From Theodoxus fluviatilis (Eukaryota; Mollusca; Gastropoda; Cycloneritida; Neritidae), in assembly GCA_034096865.1 (NCBI GenBank), contig JAWQFJ010028309.1, forward strand, positions 67,501 through 77,500: a stretch of 10,000 nucleotides of DNA. The letters run 5' to 3'. Under the pieces are notes generated by a model. The model was given only the letters and a program-made list of their open reading frames with translations. It was not told where the DNA came from and did no database searches. Positions 5,917-10,000 of the stretch are shown here, piece by piece (position 1 is the stretch's first letter; each line of letters starts with the position of its first letter). The position numbers and the translations under genes were made by a program.

Positions 5917-6741
5917 TCTCTGGTGAGGACTTTCCTGATACTAGCAGCCGAGGAGTACGTTGCCCGCAGGAGTGGACAGGGATGAACAGAAGATAAGGGG
6001 GTGTAGAGGGTTGTTGTGGGATATTCTGGCAGTGAGCGAGTTTCCATCATGTATGTGGACGGTTTTCAATTCATCTCTATGACAAAAACCACACACCAGC
6101 TGAGCAGATTTCCTTCTGTTGGCGCATGAAAGAATATAGGTTGTCATCGCTGAAATATGACCCTGTAGTGATCAAGGACAAAGCTTAACATCATTGCATC
6201 GAAATATTCTAGTTAATTCAACTTTGTTTCTTACTATCACTTATCTTTGTAAAAGGCGTCTTCGCTCAAGAAGTGCACGAAACTATGAAATCAATGCAGT
6301 TGAAATTAAGAACCTATATTATTTTAAAATCAATAATTTACAACATAATTTACTTTAGAATTGTCGTTTGATACAACATGCAACCTTGTGTTGACTTATC
6401 TTTAAATGTCTTTATATATTTAAAAAAACGAAACAGAAGGTGAAAGCTGTTCATCGAAGACAAAACAAGATTAACAAAATATTAATCTACTGTATGAATG
6501 ACATTATTCTTATGACAGAAACATTTAACTGTCCCCGAATGTCTGTTGATAATAAGATGGTGTGGATCGTAATTCATCTCATGGAGATAATGAGTTTCCT
6601 TTTCAAATTTAAATAATACTGTGAAATGTATATATTTGCAGGGCAGCACACGTACGTAATAGTCTTCCGTAATACTTTCCCTCCACTTGAGTAAAATGTA
6701 TTTATCATTATGAGTAACACAACCCTGCGCTTTAAGGACGG

Positions 6742-6743
<2 letters not shown>
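5917..6743. other. AT-rich region without recognised gene
   Basis: About 830 bp, especially AT-rich from 6180 to 6480. Short minus-strand frames at 5823-6147 and 6482-6817 show no motif, and the latter runs into the CA microsatellite. No tRNA, repeat end or splice pair could be supported. Confidence 0.4.
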
Positions 6744-6829
<86 letters not shown>

Positions 6830-6830
6830 T
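6744..6830. repeat. (CA)n then (TA)n microsatellite
   Basis: About 70 bp of (CA)n with a single TA interruption near 6791, ending in ATATATATATATATT to about 6830. The Cys-Val frames on the minus strand across it are artefacts. Confidence 0.96.
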
Positions 6831-7365
6831 TGTTAGCGACCTGACATAGTATGGGCCACTGTCACAAAGAGAAAAGAGCAATGCGTCGCTACTTGTCCGA
6901 GCAAAAGATGTGAAAATACAAGTAAATGTGCAGATAAATAACTGCTCTTCTTTTAGTAAGTGCTGTTGCTGATGATGGACTTATTTAGCAATACCAACAG
7001 TCCATAATCAGATTCGGTTTCTAAAGATTGCACAGCAAAACTTTGTCTTTGATATCACCCGAGGACGTCTGCAACTGAAGGCAAACTGTCCAGTGCCAAA
7101 ACTTCACAGTCGCCCATCGAAACATCTAGCTTCAATAAAACACTACCCAGTCTGCAAAATTCAAGTTTTGGACGTATACGGCGAAACACAGATTAAAAGT
7201 TTGTCGCACCCTCGACTTGGGAATATGAAAAAAGGCAAAAGGTTACGCAACAACAACAACTACTACAGCAACAACAACAGCAATATCAACATCAACAACC
7301 CTGCGATGCTACTATTATTAAATGTCTACACACACTACGACCTTGTTGAGCTTAGAAAACCTGTA
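6831..7365. other. Unassigned sequence with CAA-rich stretch
   Basis: No gene is recognised. From about 7248 to 7301 there is a degenerate CAA/CAG/CTA trinucleotide-like stretch (Asn-rich in the plus frame starting 7093). That frame runs on into the CT repeat and so is low-complexity, not a believable protein. Confidence 0.4.
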
Positions 7366-7373
7366 TTCTCCCC

Positions 7374-7422
<49 letters not shown>

Positions 7423-7512
7423 TCTCCCTCTTCCTCTCTCTTTCTCTTTTCCTCTCCCTCTTCCTCTCTCTTTCTCTTTTCCTCTCTCTCTCTCTCTCCC
7501 TCTCTCTCTCTC

Positions 7513-7576
<64 letters not shown>
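7366..7576. repeat. 191-nt pure pyrimidine tract plus (CA)n
   Basis: 7366-7556 contains only C and T on the plus strand: (CT)n, then an exact tandem pair of a 30-bp unit (7421-7450, 7451-7480; CCTCTCCCTC start, TTTCTCTTTT end), then more (CT)n. (CA)10 follows to 7576. Frames here (poly Ser-Leu or Arg-Glu) are artefacts. Confidence 0.96.
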
Positions 7577-7584
7577 TCCGCAGG

Positions 7585-7962
7585 TCAGGTCAGATAATAC
7601 TGTTTGGGCCTAGTAATTGAAGACTGTAGAGGTGGCGATGCTACATGGAAGCTTCCGGCCACTGCCCTACGTAGGTCAGTTTTCTCCACAGCAATTTCGA
7701 CCAGCTTTCTGAGATCCTCATGGGAAATACGTGGAGACATCGCTCGGACCGACTTCATTAACCCGGAAAGTCCATTCCTGTCTCGTTCCATCGAGACGGC
7801 AGATAGAGTGAACAGGGAAGGAATGTGACGACAGAGACGGGGAATCCATTCCTCTGCTGGAGCTAGATGGATGTGAATAGGATCAGGCCGATGCCAGACG
7901 CCTGGTTGCCGCTTGAAGTTGTGTCTGTAGCCAGTAACGACAAAACGCAGTAGCGGAAGGAT
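7585..7962 (-). pseudogene. Possible minus-strand exon or gene remnant, function unknown
   Basis: On the minus strand the frame is open from about 7962 to the stop near 7585 (roughly 125 codons), longer than the ATG-initiated part (7791 down). Its sequence looks protein-like rather than repetitive: TGYRHNFKRQPGVWHRPDP, then IHIHLAPAEEWIPRLCRHIP, then MERDRNGLSGLMKSVRAM, SPRISHEDLRKLVEIAVEKT. The latter half could form amphipathic helices. There is no upstream ATG in frame, but an AG after a weak pyrimidine stretch (about 7925-7926) could be an acceptor. A different minus frame upstream (to 8254) contains VPGLNETSWRSHALDGPLVN, which might be an adjoining piece shifted in frame. I do not recognise a family. 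It could be an exon, a broken gene, a transposon remnant or chance. Confidence 0.3.
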
Positions 7963-9268
7963 TTACCAAAGGTCCATCTAGTGCATGAGAACGCCAAGAT
8001 GTCTCGTTTAGACCTGGTACTTGCAAAGACAGTGTGTATGGATGTATGAAACTACACTTTTGAGGCTCTGAGCTCCACCCTATCAGATGTGATCGAAGAG
8101 CAACACTTACTTCGTAGAGGAAAATGTATTCAGTTGCTTCTAGAAAAATTATAATCTGCCACATCTTAGAGACAGTCTGGGAGTAAAAATTAAAGTGCGT
8201 TAACTTAAACACTTGTATCCTCAGAATTTGATATTTTGGTGGAAAAGGTGTCAAAATGATTTTGTAACCCTGAAGATGATTTCAAGTGGTGTCTTGAGTA
8301 AAGCATGAATTTCAATACAGACAACACGAACATGTTGTCAGTTTCTTAAAACCAAAATTGCTTTATCTGATGCAATTCCAGATTTTACCATTTTCCCCAT
8401 CTCTGACCACTCATCTCCACTTCCACAAAGTAGTTATGCCCATAGTCGCTGAGAAATGTGTTTATTCAGCCATTAATCAATAGAGGTGTGTTTTTGTATG
8501 TGACGGAGCTAGTGACTTTTCAATGGACTTAACTCCATACGACACCTTGTCATGGACTTTCAACAGCCATTTTCTCAGTTTTGCAATGTTCACTCTCTAA
8601 GTACTTCAAGATCTCAGCCACTAATGACCACATCTTCATGATATTTGGAACCTTGTTTCAGATATGTTAAAGTACAAAGCCACAGAGATAATGCTAGCAA
8701 ATATTGCATTTCAATCAAGTTATCACTCGCTAAGTGAATAATTTCATTTTTAATTAACACGGTCTACGTAAACATTGTGCTTATTCAAAGTCCTGAAATG
8801 TAAATTTCAAGTTTTCTCTTTGTCACTATAATCTCCATGGACAGAAGTTTAACCAACCACAATTTAACCAGTTTATTCCTTGCTTTATTTTCAGAAGGAG
8901 TATAACGTTTCGTATTATCAAAAATAAAAATCATGGTTATAATGGCAACAACTTCCTTGAGATTTCTATATTCTTTACATTTTTCACAATCATCTGAGGG
9001 GCACTTGCTGTTGAAAACTTAAAACAAGTGTTAAAGTGGTCTTCAGGGGTCCTCATTTGAGACGAAAACATAGCCTTAATAAGACTGTCATACCGGAAAA
9101 ATTATGTGAGTGATTGGTGTTCATTTTCTTTTGTGAGTGGTAGATAATAATGTATAGACCTGTTCTTGGGAGTGGAAATGGCTTGATGTGACCAGGCAGT
9201 TAATGCTACTGGGTTGGGATGGAGCTGTCAGTGTGCTTTGAATGCACGGTTGGATGTGAATGTTCTGA
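7963..9268. other. AT-rich region without recognised gene
   Basis: About 1.3 kb with frequent stops in all frames after 8255, no splice-consistent exon chain, no tRNA boxes and no tandem repeat. Its composition resembles intergenic or intronic sequence. It may be part of a dispersed repeat, but no ends or duplications were seen. Confidence 0.4.
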
Positions 9269-9322
9269 CCCTGTCCCCATGCTCCCCGGTCTCCTCCCTG
9301 GTTGCTTGGCGCTGCCCCTACT

Positions 9323-10000
9323 GAACTACTGAAGCAGGCCCCTACTGAGCTACTGGAGCAGGCCCCTACTGAACTACTGAAGCAGGCCCCTACTGAACTA
9401 CTGAAGCAGGCCCCTACTGAGCTACTGGAGCAGGCCCCTACTGAGCTACTGGAACAGGCCCCTACTGTGCTACTGGAGCAGGCCCCTACTGAGCTACTGG
9501 AACAGGCCCCTACTGTGCTACTGGAGCAGGCCCCTACTGTGCTACTGGAGCAGGCCCCTACTGTGCTACTGGAGTAGGCCCCTACTGTGCTACTGGAGCA
9601 GGCCCCTACTGTGCTACTGGAGCAGGCCCCTACTGAGCTACTGGAGCAGGCCCCTACTGAGCTACTGGAGCAGGCCCCTACTGAGCTACTGGAGCAGGCC
9701 CCTACTGTGCTACTGGAGCAGGCCCCTACTGTGCTACTGGAGCAGGCCCCTACTGAGCTACTGAAGCTGGCCCCTACTGTGCTACTGGAGCAGGCCCCTA
9801 CTGTGCTACTGGAGCAGGCCCCTACTGAGCTACTGGAGAAGGCCCCTACTGTGCTACTGGAGCAGGCCCCTACTATGCTACTGGAGCAGGCCCCTACTGT
9901 GCTACTGGAGCAGGCCCCTACTGAGCTACTGGAGAAGGCCCCTACTGTGCTACTGGAGCAGGCCCCTACTATGCTACTGGAGCAGGCCCCTACTGTGCTA
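9323..10000 (+). repeat. 24-bp minisatellite (octapeptide ELLEQAPT if translated)
   Basis: Twenty-eight complete 24-bp units plus 6 bp run from 9323 to the window edge with no indel. Variation is only by substitution: first codon GAA/GAG/GTG/ATG, fourth GAG/GAA/AAG, fifth CAG/CTG/AAG/TAG. Units 22-25 (9827-9922) are repeated exactly as units 26-28 and the start of 29, giving a 96-bp higher-order repeat. The plus frame is open from 9269 but lacks an ATG, and unit 11 has TAG at 9575-9577. After it the frame is open to the end. A minus frame (VGACSSSS-type) is also open. Noncoding minisatellite is the simplest reading; a repeat-encoding exon with a nonsense allele is the alternative. Confidence 0.95.

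Noticed and set aside
7093..7620. 175-codon plus frame ending in poly Leu-Ser and Thr-His
   Set aside because: Most of it is CAA, CT and CA repeat; no unique protein-like domain.
7604..7828. 74-codon plus-strand frame
   Set aside because: It lies opposite the longer and more protein-like minus-strand frame; no motif; the plus acceptor at 7581 does not feed this frame.
9323..10000. CRISPR-like array
   Set aside because: Units are directly contiguous 24-bp repeats without spacers, in a eukaryotic context; it is a minisatellite.
1..10000. tRNA genes or tRNA-derived SINEs
   Set aside because: I looked for A/B-box-like promoter words and cloverleaf ends on both strands by eye and found none convincing.

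Overview
The window looks like an intron- and repeat-rich animal genome, most likely a mollusc (marine gastropod-like). The evidence is decayed 3' ends of non-LTR (LINE) retrotransposons with the coding tails and tetranucleotide or ATT tails familiar from molluscan genomes, many long CA/GT and CT/GA microsatellites, spliceosomal-type splice sites and very little coding density. There is no sign of a bacterial, phage, organellar or CRISPR-type context. The taxonomic guess rests on recalled repeat families and was not checked by a search.

Layout. 1-1573 is a decayed plus-strand LINE 3' end (frameshifted ORF2 C-terminus, stop at 591-593, long 3' UTR, AATAAA, AATC tail). A second, unrelated LINE on the minus strand (884-1326) has landed inside that 3' UTR, with a perfect 14-bp target-site duplication (870-883 and 1327-1340). 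1575-1674 is a (CT)n(CA)n microsatellite. 1675-2246 is a third, strongly 5'-truncated plus-strand LINE copy with a CCHC zinc-binding C-terminus. It is followed by another (CT)n(CA)n tract. 2282-3229 has no recognised gene but carries a perfect 28-bp inverted repeat (2392-2419 / 3096-3123) bracketing 676 bp just upstream of the main gene.

The one convincing host gene is on the plus strand. A coding exon (about 3230-4435) encodes a signal peptide followed by a cysteine-free, Ser/Thr/Asn-rich ectodomain with about 18 N-glycosylation sequons. The apparent stop at 4441 lies inside a consensus splice donor (GTAAGT, 4436-4441), so the protein probably continues in another exon. From 4436 the sequence behaves like an intron, with Z-DNA-prone (GT)n/(GC)n tracts, a G-quadruplex-prone stretch and CA/AT repeats. 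No continuation exon can be proven.

From 7366 there is a 191-nt uninterrupted pyrimidine tract ending in (CA)n, then a possible minus-strand exon or gene remnant (about 7585-7962) of unknown function. About 1.3 kb of AT-rich unassigned sequence follows. The window ends inside a 24-bp minisatellite (9323-10000, 28 complete units plus 6 bp) that would read as an octapeptide repeat but carries an internal stop. It shows an emerging 96-bp higher-order repeat.

The genes do not form a pathway. The window is one exon of a putative secreted or surface glycoprotein embedded in nested transposons and satellites. I found no evidence of a new molecular system. The most noteworthy items are the datable nested insertion, the inverted repeat flanking the gene's upstream region, the glycoprotein gene model and the in-frame minisatellite.
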